Notes: a model not told the origin generated them from the letters alone. A DNA stretch of 64,000 nt from an uncultured Parabacteroides sp. (GCA_949295065.1 CASFJQ010000004.1:25355-89354); one strand, 5' to 3'. Positions 24,765 to 35,242 are shown, counted from the first letter of the stretch. Numbers and translations are program-made.

Positions 24765-24940
24765 TGAGGAGTTGAGGAGTTAAGAAGTTAAGGAGTCAAG
24801 TAGCCAAGGAGTTAAGAAGTCAATGAGTTAAGTAGATGTTAGTTTCTATCTTGTTAACTTGTCAACTCGTCACCTTGTCAACTCGTCACTTTGTCAACTT
24901 AAAAACTCAAAAACTTAAAAACTCAAAAACTTAAAAAACA
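24765..24940. repeat. Octamer-repeat element (family 2), copy d, in the serS leader
   Basis: Block 1 is GAGTTGAG, GAGTTAAG, AAGTTAAG, GAGTCAAG-type octamers. The linker is GATGTTAGTTTCTAT. Block 2 is CTTGTTAA CTTGTCAA CTCGTCAC CTTGTCAA CTCGTCAC. A third block of AAAAACTC/AAAAACTT octamers (24901-24936) runs to within a few bases of the serS ATG. Almost the whole 5' UTR is repeat. Confidence 0.8.
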
Positions 24941-24943
24941 TAT

Positions 24944-26218
24944 ATGTTGACGCTAAAGTTAATTTCAGAAGAAACAGACCGCGTTATAGCAGGTTTGGAA
25001 AAGAAACATTTCAAGAATGCAAAAGAAACAATTGCGCAGGTTCTTGAACTGAACGATAAGAGACGCAGTACACAGAATGTATTAGATAAAAACCTTGCTG
25101 AGGTTAACTCAATTTCAAAGTCTATCGGTTCCTTGATGAAGGAAGGCAAGAAGGAAGAAGCTGAAGAAGCAAAGAAGAAAGTTGCCGAAATCAAGGAAGC
25201 ATGCAAAAACTTGCAGGCTGAGATGGATAAGGCTGCAGAAGATATGCAGAACATTCTTTACACAATTCCTAATATTCCTTATGACGAAGTTCCTGAAGGA
25301 AAGACTGCCGAAGACAACAAAGTTGAGAAGATGGGCGGTATGGAAACAGAACTTCCTAAAGACGCTCTTCCTCACTGGGAATTGGCAAAGAAATATGATT
25401 TGATTGATTTCGACCTTGGTGTTAAGATTACAGGAGCAGGTTTCCCGGTATATAAAGGTCAGGGCGCTCAGTTGCAGAGAGCTTTGATTAATTTCTTCTT
25501 GGACGAAGCTCGTAAGGCAGGATATACAGAAATTATGCCTCCTACAGTAGTCAACGCTGCTTCCGGTTACGGAACAGGACAGTTGCCGGATAAGGAAGGA
25601 CAGATGTATCATTGCGAAGTAGATGATTTGTATCTTATTCCTACAGCTGAGGTGCCTGTTACAAATATCTACCGTGATGTTATTCTTGATGAAAAACAGT
25701 TGCCTATCAAGAATTGCGCATACACTCAGTGCTTCCGTCGTGAGGCTGGTTCATACGGAAAAGACGTTAGAGGTTTGAACCGTTTGCACGAATTCTCAAA
25801 GGTTGAGTTGGTTCGTATCGACACTCCTGAGCATTCAAAAGAATCACACAAAGAAATGCTTGACCATGTTGAAGGTTTGCTTCAGAAACTTGAATTGCCA
25901 TATCGTATCCTTCGCCTTTGCGGTGGTGATATGAGTTTCACTGCAGCACTTTGCTTCGACTTTGAAGTATATTCAGAAGCACAGAAGCGCTGGTTGGAAG
26001 TAAGTTCAGTTTCTAACTTCGACACTTATCAGGCAAACAGATTGAAATGCCGTTATCGTGATGCAAACAAGAAAACTCAGCTTTGCCACACATTGAACGG
26101 TAGTGCTTTGGCATTGCCTCGTATAGTCGCTGCATTGCTTGAAAACAACCAGACTCCAGAGGGAATACGTATTCCTAAGGCGTTGGTGCCTTATACGGGT
26201 TTTGATATGATAAAGTAA
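24944..26218 (+). CDS. serS: Seryl-tRNA synthetase
   Basis: The 424-residue class II synthetase starts MLTLKLISEETDRVIAGL. Residues about 25-105 form the long antiparallel coiled coil that grips the tRNA-Ser variable arm. The catalytic core shows motif 1 around 'INFFLDEARKAGYTEIMPPT', motif 2 'CFRREAGSYGKDVRGLNRLH' and motif 3 'LNGSALALPRIVAALLEN'. 'LIPTAEVPVTN' is the TAE serine-binding loop. Length and motifs are normal. It is a single-gene unit with a canonical promoter, a repeat-filled leader and a strong terminator. Confidence 0.97.
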   Translation: MLTLKLISEETDRVIAGLEKKHFKNAKETIAQVLELNDKRRSTQNVLDKNLAEVNSISKSIGSLMKEGKKEEAEEAKKKVAEIKEACKNLQAEMDKAAEDMQNILYTIPNIPYDEVPEGKTAEDNKVEKMGGMETELPKDALPHWELAKKYDLIDFDLGVKITGAGFPVYKGQGAQLQRALINFFLDEARKAGYTEIMPPTVVNAASGYGTGQLPDKEGQMYHCEVDDLYLIPTAEVPVTNIYRDVILDEKQLPIKNCAYTQCFRREAGSYGKDVRGLNRLHEFSKVELVRIDTPEHSKESHKEMLDHVEGLLQKLELPYRILRLCGGDMSFTAALCFDFEVYSEAQKRWLEVSSVSNFDTYQANRLKCRYRDANKKTQLCHTLNGSALALPRIVAALLENNQTPEGIRIPKALVPYTGFDMIK

Positions 26219-26237
26219 ATATAATTTATCTGATAAC

Positions 26238-26302
26238 AAAGAACCAATCTGCAGATTTACCGGTATATAATTCTGGTAAATAGAGGATTGGTTCTTTTTT
26301 TT
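26238..26302 (+). terminator. Strong intrinsic terminator of serS
   Basis: AAAGAACCAATC (26238-26249) pairs with GATTGGTTCTTT, with an inner ATTTACCGG/cTGGTAAAT stem, followed by an eight-base T-run. Confidence 0.85.
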
Positions 26303-26556
26303 ATGTGTAATTTGTTTTTCTTTATAAAAATATTATCTGATTTTTTAGAAACGATAAAAATATTATATATATTTACGACATGATTTTAGATTTGTTGACC
26401 TAAGTTTTGGTTGATAAGAATAAGAACTTTATTGATTTTTTACAGTTGAGTTACGCAATTACAAGAATTGTATATTATTTATTTTGACATGATGATTATT
26501 TCGGACATGTTCGTTTGAAATAAAAAAGTTAATACTTATTCTAATTTGTTGAATTT
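26303..26556 (+). promoter_or_regulatory. Leader and promoter region of the first SusC gene
   Basis: A -7-like TATATTTA lies at 26368-26375, about 180 bp before the ATG. The downstream phrase TTGTTGACCTAAGTTTTGG and the pre-start phrase CTTATTCTAAT both recur in the leader of the second SusC gene (around 31949 and 32078), so the 5' leader was copied with the locus. No other gene is seen in this stretch. Confidence 0.5.
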
Positions 26557-29500
26557 ATGAAAAACAAATCTCATCCTTTGTTAACTTTGCATAAAGTGGC
26601 GCGAGTGTCTTCTTTATGCTTGATGATTTCGGCTTTTTCAGCATATACATTAAATGCCGAAGAGTTGAATCCTACAGATGCTGGTTCTTTAACTGTTACC
26701 CAGCAAACTAAGACTGTAAAAGGAACTATTGTTGATGCTTCCGGTATTCCTATTATCGGAGCAAATGTCCTTGTAAAAGGGACAACGAACGGTACAATTA
26801 CTGACATGGATGGAAATTTTGTCCTACAAGGTATTTCTTCTGATGCAGTTTTGCAAGTATCTTATATTGGTTATACATCTACAGAAGTAGCAGTTGGCGC
26901 GAAAACGGAATTACAGATTACGTTGACTGAAGATACGGAAAAACTTGATGAAGTAGTTGTTGTAGGTTACGGAACACAGAAAAAGGTAACTGTGACTGGT
27001 TCTGTTGCAAGTGTGACCGGAGAGGAACTTAAAGCTTCCCCAACATCAAACCTTACTAATGCCATGGTTGGACGTATGCCTGGTGTGATTGGTTTCCAAA
27101 CGGCAGACGAACCTGGAGGTGGTGGAACAACAATCCGTATCCGTGGTACAAACTCCTTGGGTAGTAAAGATCCATTGATTGTAATTGACGGTGTGCCTGA
27201 TAGAGGGGGTGGAATGAACCGTCTTAATCCTAATGAAATAGAATCAATGTCTGTTTTGAAGGATGCTTCTGCGGCAATTTATGGTGCACGTGCTGCCAAT
27301 GGTGTTATTTTGATTACAACAAAACGAGGTAAAGAAGGTAAACCGACTGTTTCTTTCAATGCAAGTGCTGGTTTCTCTCAAGCTACACGTATTCCAGAAA
27401 TGGCTAATGCTTATGAATATGCTACGATGGTGAATGAAATTAATCCTGGTACGTATTCACAAGAAGATTTAACTTTATTCCAGAATGGAACTGATCCTTG
27501 GGGACACCCAAATACTGACTGGTTTGATACAATCTTGAAATCTGCTTCTCCATTGTATCGTGTTGATTTGGGAGTAAGTGGTGGTACAGAAAAAGTGAAA
27601 TATTATGTAAACTTGGCTGCTAACGGTGAAGATGGTATTTATAAGAACTCTGCTAACCGTTACGACCAGTATAGTATTCGTTCAAATTTGGACATCACTC
27701 CTAGCAAGTATGTAAAATTCACATTGGGAACAACAGGCCGTTTTGAATATACTCAATATCCTGCTAAAAGTGCAAGTGATATATTTAATGGCGCTCGCCG
27801 TAGTTTCCCGACATCTCCTGCTTTCTGGCCGACCGGTGAACCTGGACCTGCAATCGAACGTGGTGATAACCCGGCTGTAACATGTACTGATGCTGCCGGT
27901 TATGATAAACAGAAGAATTATTATGTACAGAACAATATTTCTGCTGAAGTTAAAATTCCATGGGTAGAAGGTTTGAGCTTGAGAGGTAATGCATCTTATG
28001 ACGTACATTTTTATAATAGAAATTTGATGCAAAGACCAATTGTTTTGTATTCATGGGATGGAATTAACAGAGATGCTTCAGGTTTGTCTGGTTCTGAACA
28101 ATGGTTGAGCAGTCCGGAAGTTACCAGAACTCACTCCGAACAGGTTGACTGGATGGCAAATGCAATGATTGATTACAATCGTACTTTTGGAGATCATACA
28201 ATTGGAGTGACATTTGGTGTTGAAGCTCAGAAAAAGCATTATGAATATACAAATGCAAAAAGAGTCGGCTTCCTTTCTGACTCAAAACCAGAACTTAATT
28301 TAGGTAGTGCTACAAACCAGCTGGCTGAAGGATATTCATGGGAAGAATCCCGTTTGAATTATTTCGGTCGTGTTTCATATAATTATTTGGAAAGATATTT
28401 GTTTGAATTCGTTTGGCGTGCTGATGGTTCATACCGTTTCCCGAAGAATGAACGTTATGGCTTCTTCCCTGGTGTTTCCGTTGCATGGCGTGCATCAGAA
28501 GAAAGCTGGTGGAAAGATAATATCCGCTTCATGGATTATTTCAAGCTGAGAGGTTCTATTTCTCAGACAGGTAATGATGCTTTGCTGGATGATGACGGCA
28601 ATTATGACCGTTCAATTCAATATCTTGCTACATATGGCTTCCGTGATGCCGGAAATGTTTTTGGCGGTGTTGAGTCTCAGCGTTTGTATTTGACACGTAC
28701 TCCAAATGCAGGTATTACATGGGAAGTAGGTACAACTTATGACGTAGGTTTGGATATGAAGTTCTTGCAAAATCGTTTGAGTATCGAAGCTGATGCGTTC
28801 TATCATAAACGTACACATATGTTGATTAACCGTAATGCTTCATTACCGGAAATTACAGGTATTACTTTGCCTAAAGAAAACTTGGGTGAAATGAAAAACC
28901 GCGGTTTTGAAATGTTGGTAGGTTGGAATGATAAGATTGGGGAAGTTGAATACTACGCTTCATTCAATATGACTTATGCTAAGAATAAGATTCTTTATTG
29001 GGATGAAACACCGGGTGTGCCTTCTTATCAGCAATCAACAGGAATGCCTGTAGGTTCTAATTTGTATTATGTAGCTGATGGTATTTTCCATACACAGGAA
29101 GAAGTCGATTCTTATCCTCATTGGGATGGAGCTGTGCCAGGTGATGTTAAATTTGTTGATGTTAACGGTGACGGTGTCATAAATGCTAATGATAAAGTCC
29201 GTTCTGACAAGACTGACGAACCTCGTTTTGTAGGTGGTTTGACATTAGGCTTGAATTGGAAAGGATGGGATTTGATGGCTTTGTTGCAAGGTGCTACAGG
29301 AGGTCAGGTTTATATCATGACTTGGTCTGGTACAATCGGTAACTTCTTGAAGAGCTATTATGATGAGCGTTGGACACCTGAAACGCCTTGGAAAGATGGG
29401 CCTCGAACATATGAACGAGAGAATGAATATTGGGCTAATCCGGACAACATGAGTACTATATTCTTGCGCAATGCAAATTATTTGCGTTTGAAGAATGTCG

Positions 29501-29691
29501 AGATTGGTTATTCATTCAGTGGTGATTGGATGAAGAAAGTTGGTTTCTCGAAATTGCGTCTGTATGCAAATGGTTCTAACTTACTTACATTTGATAGTGT
29601 AAAAGATGCAGACCCGGAAGCAAGATCAGAAGACTTGAATTCTTATCCTGTAAGACGTGTATTTAATTTTGGTGTTCAAGCAACTTTCTAA
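26557..29691 (+). CDS. SusC/RagA-family TonB-dependent outer-membrane transporter (pair 1)
   Basis: The 1044-residue receptor has a signal region (about 1-35), a carboxypeptidase-D-like extension domain (about 55-140, 'VKGTIVDASGIPIIGANVLV'), the SusC signature 'EVVVVGYGTQKKVTVTGSVA', a plug domain ('IRIRGTNSLGSKDPLIVIDG', 'IESMSVLKDASAAIYGARAA') and a 22-strand barrel ending in phenylalanine (GVQATF). SusC proteins import oligomers with a SusD lid using TonB energy. The start of the SusD partner lies 11 bp downstream. It is a close paralogue of the receptor at 32097, with exactly the same length. The substrate is unknown. Confidence 0.95.
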   Translation: MKNKSHPLLTLHKVARVSSLCLMISAFSAYTLNAEELNPTDAGSLTVTQQTKTVKGTIVDASGIPIIGANVLVKGTTNGTITDMDGNFVLQGISSDAVLQVSYIGYTSTEVAVGAKTELQITLTEDTEKLDEVVVVGYGTQKKVTVTGSVASVTGEELKASPTSNLTNAMVGRMPGVIGFQTADEPGGGGTTIRIRGTNSLGSKDPLIVIDGVPDRGGGMNRLNPNEIESMSVLKDASAAIYGARAANGVILITTKRGKEGKPTVSFNASAGFSQATRIPEMANAYEYATMVNEINPGTYSQEDLTLFQNGTDPWGHPNTDWFDTILKSASPLYRVDLGVSGGTEKVKYYVNLAANGEDGIYKNSANRYDQYSIRSNLDITPSKYVKFTLGTTGRFEYTQYPAKSASDIFNGARRSFPTSPAFWPTGEPGPAIERGDNPAVTCTDAAGYDKQKNYYVQNNISAEVKIPWVEGLSLRGNASYDVHFYNRNLMQRPIVLYSWDGINRDASGLSGSEQWLSSPEVTRTHSEQVDWMANAMIDYNRTFGDHTIGVTFGVEAQKKHYEYTNAKRVGFLSDSKPELNLGSATNQLAEGYSWEESRLNYFGRVSYNYLERYLFEFVWRADGSYRFPKNERYGFFPGVSVAWRASEESWWKDNIRFMDYFKLRGSISQTGNDALLDDDGNYDRSIQYLATYGFRDAGNVFGGVESQRLYLTRTPNAGITWEVGTTYDVGLDMKFLQNRLSIEADAFYHKRTHMLINRNASLPEITGITLPKENLGEMKNRGFEMLVGWNDKIGEVEYYASFNMTYAKNKILYWDETPGVPSYQQSTGMPVGSNLYYVADGIFHTQEEVDSYPHWDGAVPGDVKFVDVNGDGVINANDKVRSDKTDEPRFVGGLTLGLNWKGWDLMALLQGATGGQVYIMTWSGTIGNFLKSYYDERWTPETPWKDGPRTYERENEYWANPDNMSTIFLRNANYLRLKNVEIGYSFSGDWMKKVGFSKLRLYANGSNLLTFDSVKDADPEARSEDLNSYPVRRVFNFGVQATF

Positions 29692-29702
29692 AGATTTGAG
29701 TT

Positions 29703-31625
29703 ATGAAAAAATATAAGAAAAACATATGTTTGCTGCTTGCAGTAGGTCTTATGACTTCAATGACATCTTGTTCTGATTTTATGGATTTGACGCCGGCAGA
29801 CCAGTACGATGAGGAATCTGTATGGTCAGATGCAGGATTGGTGCAAGCTTTGATTAATGATGCTTATTCATTTGTGCGTCATGGTTCAGATGAGTCTAGC
29901 ACTACAGCTATGACTGATGATGCTTATTTTACACATGATTATGGTTGTAAAGCTGTGAATGAGGCTACAATTTCTGCCAGTGATTTGGGATGGTATGATG
30001 ACAACAATTGCCCATTTTATTGGAAGAAACGTTATCAGGGAATTTATGAAACAAATCTAGTCTTGTCTAAGATAGATGAAGTTCCGGAAAAAGTCGGTTA
30101 TGATTTGAATGCGATGAAAGGTGAGGCTTACTTTATCCGTGCTTATCTATATACTGAATTGATGAGAGGTTTTGGTGGTGTTCCTTTGGTTGACAAAGTC
30201 TATTCTATAGATGAGGCTGCGACATTGCAAGTTCCTCGTAGCAATATGGCTGAATGTTTGGATTTTATATTGAAGGATCTGGAGCAGGCTATCTCATTAT
30301 TGCCTGAATCTGCTGATGCAGGTCGTGCAACTAAAGGAGCGGCTATGGCCCTTAAAGCTCGTGTTTTGTTACACGTAGCAAGTCCTTTATATGCTGATCG
30401 TTCTGTTAATACATTGGAATGCAATCAATATAATGGTGACCGAAATGCGTTGTATGAACAGGCTCTGCAGGCTGCTAAAGATGTAATAAACAGTGGATAT
30501 TACACATTGGTTGATTGTAATGCTGGTACAATTCAGGAAATAGCTGACAAATTCCACGAGATAGCGTTGACTAATAACTCTGAATCTATTTGGTATAAGC
30601 AGTTCTTGAATAAGGATGTTTCTGATGGTGATAACGTACTTCGTAATCGTGCTGCTTTATGTCATGGACCTAATGGTTATCATAACTGGGGTGGGGTTTG
30701 TCCTACAAATGACCTGGTGGTTTCTTTTGAAATGGAAGACGGAAGTTTGTATGAAGGTTTACGTAAACCTGGTGAATCAGTAAATGTAAACCCGTATTAC
30801 AATCGTGAACCTCGTTTCTATGCTACAATAGGTTATGATGGAGAAGAATGGGGACGTCCTCGTGGCTCTGACGCTGTTGCTTTGGATCCAACTCCTCTTG
30901 GAACACTGCAAATGGGATTTTATGAGGTTTCAAATGGTACAAATGTCGAAGTTATAACTGCATATGGACCTGATGGAAATCCTTCTGCAACAGTTAGTTT
31001 TAAGGGAATTGTTGGTGTAGATACCAGACAGTCAACTATTGAAAACTGGAATGGTTCTTATACTGGTTATATTGAGAAAAAATTAGTTGATACGTCTTTT
31101 GAGGCTACTGAACATAACTTCCAGACAGCAACATACCCTTATATCCGTTTGGCTGAAATGTATCTGATAGCTGCAGAAGCTGCAATTGAATTGAATAAAC
31201 TCGATGAAGCAATAACTTATCTGGATGCTTTGCGTGCTCGTATTGGCAGACCTGATACAAGAGCAACATTGGCTATTCGTGGAAAAGCTGCTAATCAGAC
31301 AGATTTACGTGAGTTCTTGCGCCAGGAACGTCGTTCGGAATTGGCATTTGAAGAATCTCGCTTCTATGATATTCGCCGTTGGATGATTGCTCCGGATGTT
31401 GTTCGTGAACCGACTGGTATCGCTGTTGTTGCTCGTTTAAAACCTGGTCAGACAGCAGAATTGCCATATGTTCATGATGATAACAAGTGGAATTATTCAT
31501 ATCATGTTTTGGATTTGAGTTTCCGTGAAGTACGTAAATGGAATAATAAGATGTATTTCGCACCAATTCATAGAGATGAAATCAATAGAAACCAAAGTTT
31601 GGTTCAGAATCCGGGAATGGAGTAA
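29703..31625 (+). CDS. SusD/RagB-family surface lipoprotein (pair 1)
   Basis: The 640-residue lipoprotein has its lipobox at MTSC (Cys23), followed by 'SDFMDLTPADQYDEESVWSD', the standard SusD start. TPR-like helices include 'MKGEAYFIRAYLYTELMRGF' and 'KGAAMALKARVLLHVASPLY'. The C-terminal block contains 'RLAEMYLIAAEAAIEL' and 'RRSELAFEESRFYDIRRWM'. SusD proteins bind the ligand on the cell surface and cap SusC. It is longer than the usual 500-580 residues and similar in layout to the SusD at 35243. A terminator follows. Confidence 0.95.
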   Translation: MKKYKKNICLLLAVGLMTSMTSCSDFMDLTPADQYDEESVWSDAGLVQALINDAYSFVRHGSDESSTTAMTDDAYFTHDYGCKAVNEATISASDLGWYDDNNCPFYWKKRYQGIYETNLVLSKIDEVPEKVGYDLNAMKGEAYFIRAYLYTELMRGFGGVPLVDKVYSIDEAATLQVPRSNMAECLDFILKDLEQAISLLPESADAGRATKGAAMALKARVLLHVASPLYADRSVNTLECNQYNGDRNALYEQALQAAKDVINSGYYTLVDCNAGTIQEIADKFHEIALTNNSESIWYKQFLNKDVSDGDNVLRNRAALCHGPNGYHNWGGVCPTNDLVVSFEMEDGSLYEGLRKPGESVNVNPYYNREPRFYATIGYDGEEWGRPRGSDAVALDPTPLGTLQMGFYEVSNGTNVEVITAYGPDGNPSATVSFKGIVGVDTRQSTIENWNGSYTGYIEKKLVDTSFEATEHNFQTATYPYIRLAEMYLIAAEAAIELNKLDEAITYLDALRARIGRPDTRATLAIRGKAANQTDLREFLRQERRSELAFEESRFYDIRRWMIAPDVVREPTGIAVVARLKPGQTAELPYVHDDNKWNYSYHVLDLSFREVRKWNNKMYFAPIHRDEINRNQSLVQNPGME

Positions 31626-31650
31626 TAGCATAAAGACTTAGTTTGACAAA

Positions 31651-31686
31651 AGAGGCTGCCTTATGTTGGGGCAGTCTCTTTTTTTT
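31651..31686 (+). terminator. Intrinsic terminator after SusD 1
   Basis: AGAGGCTGCC pairs with GGCAGTCTCT, followed by an eight-base T-run. The terminator after the second SusD (37169-37204) has the same stem sequence, so it was duplicated too. Confidence 0.85.
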
Positions 31687-32096
31687 GAGATATGATGGAT
31701 AGTAATTATAAAAATATGGTTTGAAAAAATGAATATGTAACATAAATGTTGATTTTTGTAATAAAGTCTAAACTATTTTTGGATTGAATAAACTGTTTCC
31801 TTTAGAATGTTTTGTCGTAGTATGTTGAAATATAGAATGTTGATATGATTTATCTTAACTTGGGAAGAAAAATCAGATATTTTTTGTAAAAAATATCGTA
31901 AAATTTTGTTGGTAATTAAAAAAATTGTATCTTGCGGCATGTTTAGAAATTGTTAACCTAAGTTTGATTTTGATTATAATAATTGTTGATTTAAGTGGGG
32001 AATATAAAACAAATACAAAGAGAGGTTATATTTTCAAAACTTATATGTTTGAGATAATAAAAAAAGAAGTGAATCCTTATTCTAATAGTTAAATGT
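31687..32096 (+). promoter_or_regulatory. Intergenic leader of the second SusC gene
   Basis: This is 410 bp of AT-rich DNA with no ORF. A -7-like TATCTTG is at 31928-31934. The following phrase TTGTTAACCTAAGTTT and the pre-start phrase CTTATTCTAAT match the leader of the first SusC gene. The conserved leader of about 160 nt may hold shared control of both pairs. Confidence 0.5.
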
Positions 32097-35000
32097 ATGA
32101 AAAATAAATCTCAACCTTTATCTATGCGCAGAGTAGCACGTTTATCTACTTTGTGCCTTATGGTTTCAGCTTTTTCTGTTTATGCCGTAGCAGCAGAAAA
32201 GCCAAGTACGAATGAAACTAACATATCAACTGTTACTCAGCAAACTAAAACAATTAAAGGAACTATTGTTGACGCTTCCGGAATTCCAATTATCGGAGCG
32301 AACGTCCTTGTAAAAGGGACAACAATTGGTTCGATTACAGACCTTGATGGAAAATTTGTTCTTCCTGATGTTCCTGCAAATGGAGTGTTGCAGGTTTCTT
32401 ATATAGGTTACAAGTCAGTGGAACAGCCAATCGGTTCACAAACAGATTTCAATATTACATTGACTGAAGATTCTGAGAGACTTGACGAGGTTGTTGTTGT
32501 AGGTTATGGTACGCAGAAGAAGGTTACTGTGACCGGTTCTGTGGCAAGCTTGAAGGGTGAGGAGCTTAAGGCTTCTCCGACAACCAACTTGACTAACGGT
32601 ATGGTTGGTCGTATGCCTGGTGTAATCGGTTTCCAGAATTCTGATGAACCTGGTGGTGGTGGAACAACAATCCGTATCCGTGGTACAAACTCTTTGGGTA
32701 GCAAGGATCCGTTGGTTGTAATCGATGGTGTGCCGGGACGTGCCGGTGGTTTGGACCGTATCAACCCTAATGAAATCGAATCTATTTCAGTGTTGAAGGA
32801 TGCGTCGGCAGCTATCTACGGTTCTCGTGCTGCAAACGGTGTAATCCTTGTAACTACAAAACGCGGTAAGGAGGGCAAGCCTACTATTTCTTATAACGGT
32901 AACTTCGGTTTCTCTTCACCAACCCGCTTGCCTGAAATGTGTGATGCCTACGAATATGCTACATTGCTTAACGAAATCAATACTAACGTAGGTGGTAACC
33001 CTGTTTATACTCAGGAAGATTTGGAATTGTTCCGTAACGGACAGGATCCTTGGGGACACCCGAATACAAATTGGTTCGACGAAGCGTTGAAGAGTGCTTC
33101 TCCGATGTATCGCCATGATGTAAGTGTTAGCGGCGGTTCCGACAAATTCAAGTTCTATGTGAACATGGCTGCCAACGGTGAAGATGGTTTGTATAAGAAT
33201 TCAGCTAACCGTTACGACCAGTACAGTATCCGTGCGAATATTGATGCCAAAATCAATAAGTACATAGATATTTCTTATGGTACTATCGGACGTATGGAGG
33301 TCAGAAATTATCCTACTAAGAGTGCAACTGATATCTTCAGCGCATTGGTGCGCAGTAAACCAACTATGCCGGGCTATTGGCCGACAGGTGAACCAGGTCC
33401 GGATATTGAATATGGTGATAACCCTGTTGTTACAGGTACAGATGCTACAGGTTACGACCGCCAGCACGACTACTATGTTCAGAATACGTTGAAGGTGAAT
33501 ATCAAGATCCCTGGAGTTGAAGGTTTGAGCGTGCAGGGAAGTGCTTCTTTCGATAAATATTTCAAGTTTAGAAAGAAATTCAACACTCCTTGGACTCTTT
33601 ATTCATGGGATGGAAACCCTGAGCATACATTGACTCCGGGTCAGAAAGGTCCGGCTACTCCTGAATTGACTGAAGAGCATACTGACCAAACTTTCTGGAT
33701 GACAAATGCCGTTGTTAATTACGAACGTAGCTTTGGTGATCACAATATCGGTATTACAGCCGGTATCGAATCTGAATATAGAAAACAGGCGTTCCTTTCT
33801 GCGTTCCGTAAATATTTCTTGTCTGACCAGATTGATGATATGGATGCTGGTGGTGCTTCTGAACTTGATAATGGTGGTAATACTTGGGAAGAAGCTCGTT
33901 TGAACTACTTCGGACGTTTGTCATATAACTATAAAGAAAGATATATTGCTGAATTTGTATGGCGCGCTGATGGTTCTTACCGTTTCCCTAAAGATAAGAG
34001 ATATGGTTTCTTCCCTGGTGTATCTGCAGCATGGCGTGTATCTGAAGAGGCATTCTGGAAAGAAAATGTTCCATTTATTGAATATTTCAAACTTCGTGCT
34101 TCTGTATCTCAAACAGGTAATGATGCTTTGTTGGATAAAGATGGAAACTTGGACCGTTCAATCCAGTATTTAAACACTTATAAGTTTGGTGCAGATTACT
34201 TGTTTGGAACAACTTATAATAAGACATTGGAACCTAGCCGTACGCCTAACCCGAATATTACTTGGGAGGTTGGTACAACATATAACGTAGGTCTTGACTT
34301 TAAGTTCTTGCAGAACAGATTGAGTTGGGAAAGTGATGTGTTCTATCACAAACGTACAAATATGTTGATTTATCGAAACGCTTCACTTCCTGAAACATCA
34401 GGTATCACTTTGCCTCGTGAAAACTTGGGTGAAATGTGTAACCGAGGTTTTGAATCATTGATTTCTTGGAACGACAGAGCTGGTAAAGTTGATTATGGAG
34501 CATCTTTGAACATGACTTATGCTAAGAATAAGATTTTGTATTGGGATGAAACTCCTGGTGTTCCTGAATATCAAAAATCAACAGGAAATCCTGCAAATAC
34601 TAATTTGTACTATATATATGATGGAGTATTTGTTGACCAGGCTGATGTCGATGCTACTGAAGCTAAATGGGCAGGTGCTCGTCCGGGTGATATCAAGTTC
34701 AAGGATGTGAATGGTGACGGTAAGATTACAGCTGATGACCGCGTAAGAAGTTCTAAGAACACTGAGCCTCGCTTCGTTGCCGGTCTGACATTGAATGCTG
34801 CATGGAATAACTTTGATATCATGGTATTGTTCCAGGGTGCATTCGGCGGTGAGACTTATATCTGGCGTGAACGTGCCGGTGAAGCTGGTAACTTCTATAA
34901 GATGACTTACGAAAACCGTTGGACTCCGGAAAATCCAAGTTCAGAACATCCTCGTGTATATAACCGAGAAAACGAATATTGGGTATCAAACCAGAATACA

Positions 35001-35231
35001 TATTATTTGTTTAATACTGACTATGTCCGCTTGAAGAACATTGAAATCGGTTATACATTCAATATGCCTGGAGTTAAGCGTGCCGGTATCTCTAATCTGC
35101 GTGTATTCGTGAATGCTACAAACTTGTTCACTATCGACGGTGTTAAGGTTCAGGACCCGGAAGCAACAGATACTGGAAGACAATATCCTCAGAGACGAGT
35201 TATGAACTTAGGTGCATCAATAACATTCTAA
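32097..35231 (+). CDS. SusC/RagA-family TonB-dependent outer-membrane transporter (pair 2)
   Basis: The 1044-residue paralogue of the receptor at 26557 has the same domain order: signal (1-33), extension domain ('IKGTIVDASGIPIIGANVLV'), 'EVVVVGYGTQKKVTVTGSVA', plug ('IRIRGTNSLGSKDPLVVIDG') and barrel ending GASITF. Conserved stretches alternate with divergent extracellular loops, such as 'KSTGNPANTNLYYIYDGVFV' against 'QSTGMPVGSNLYYVADGIFH'. This pattern suggests duplication followed by divergence of ligand-contact loops. The SusD partner starts 11 bp later, exactly as in pair 1. The substrate is unknown. Confidence 0.95.
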   Translation: MKNKSQPLSMRRVARLSTLCLMVSAFSVYAVAAEKPSTNETNISTVTQQTKTIKGTIVDASGIPIIGANVLVKGTTIGSITDLDGKFVLPDVPANGVLQVSYIGYKSVEQPIGSQTDFNITLTEDSERLDEVVVVGYGTQKKVTVTGSVASLKGEELKASPTTNLTNGMVGRMPGVIGFQNSDEPGGGGTTIRIRGTNSLGSKDPLVVIDGVPGRAGGLDRINPNEIESISVLKDASAAIYGSRAANGVILVTTKRGKEGKPTISYNGNFGFSSPTRLPEMCDAYEYATLLNEINTNVGGNPVYTQEDLELFRNGQDPWGHPNTNWFDEALKSASPMYRHDVSVSGGSDKFKFYVNMAANGEDGLYKNSANRYDQYSIRANIDAKINKYIDISYGTIGRMEVRNYPTKSATDIFSALVRSKPTMPGYWPTGEPGPDIEYGDNPVVTGTDATGYDRQHDYYVQNTLKVNIKIPGVEGLSVQGSASFDKYFKFRKKFNTPWTLYSWDGNPEHTLTPGQKGPATPELTEEHTDQTFWMTNAVVNYERSFGDHNIGITAGIESEYRKQAFLSAFRKYFLSDQIDDMDAGGASELDNGGNTWEEARLNYFGRLSYNYKERYIAEFVWRADGSYRFPKDKRYGFFPGVSAAWRVSEEAFWKENVPFIEYFKLRASVSQTGNDALLDKDGNLDRSIQYLNTYKFGADYLFGTTYNKTLEPSRTPNPNITWEVGTTYNVGLDFKFLQNRLSWESDVFYHKRTNMLIYRNASLPETSGITLPRENLGEMCNRGFESLISWNDRAGKVDYGASLNMTYAKNKILYWDETPGVPEYQKSTGNPANTNLYYIYDGVFVDQADVDATEAKWAGARPGDIKFKDVNGDGKITADDRVRSSKNTEPRFVAGLTLNAAWNNFDIMVLFQGAFGGETYIWRERAGEAGNFYKMTYENRWTPENPSSEHPRVYNRENEYWVSNQNTYYLFNTDYVRLKNIEIGYTFNMPGVKRAGISNLRVFVNATNLFTIDGVKVQDPEATDTGRQYPQRRVMNLGASITF

Positions 35232-35242
35232 ATCGAATTATT

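Noticed and set aside
25115-25612. 165-codon minus-strand ORF within serS
   Set aside because: It is antisense to conserved serS coding sequence and has shadow-like Leu/Phe/Cys composition.
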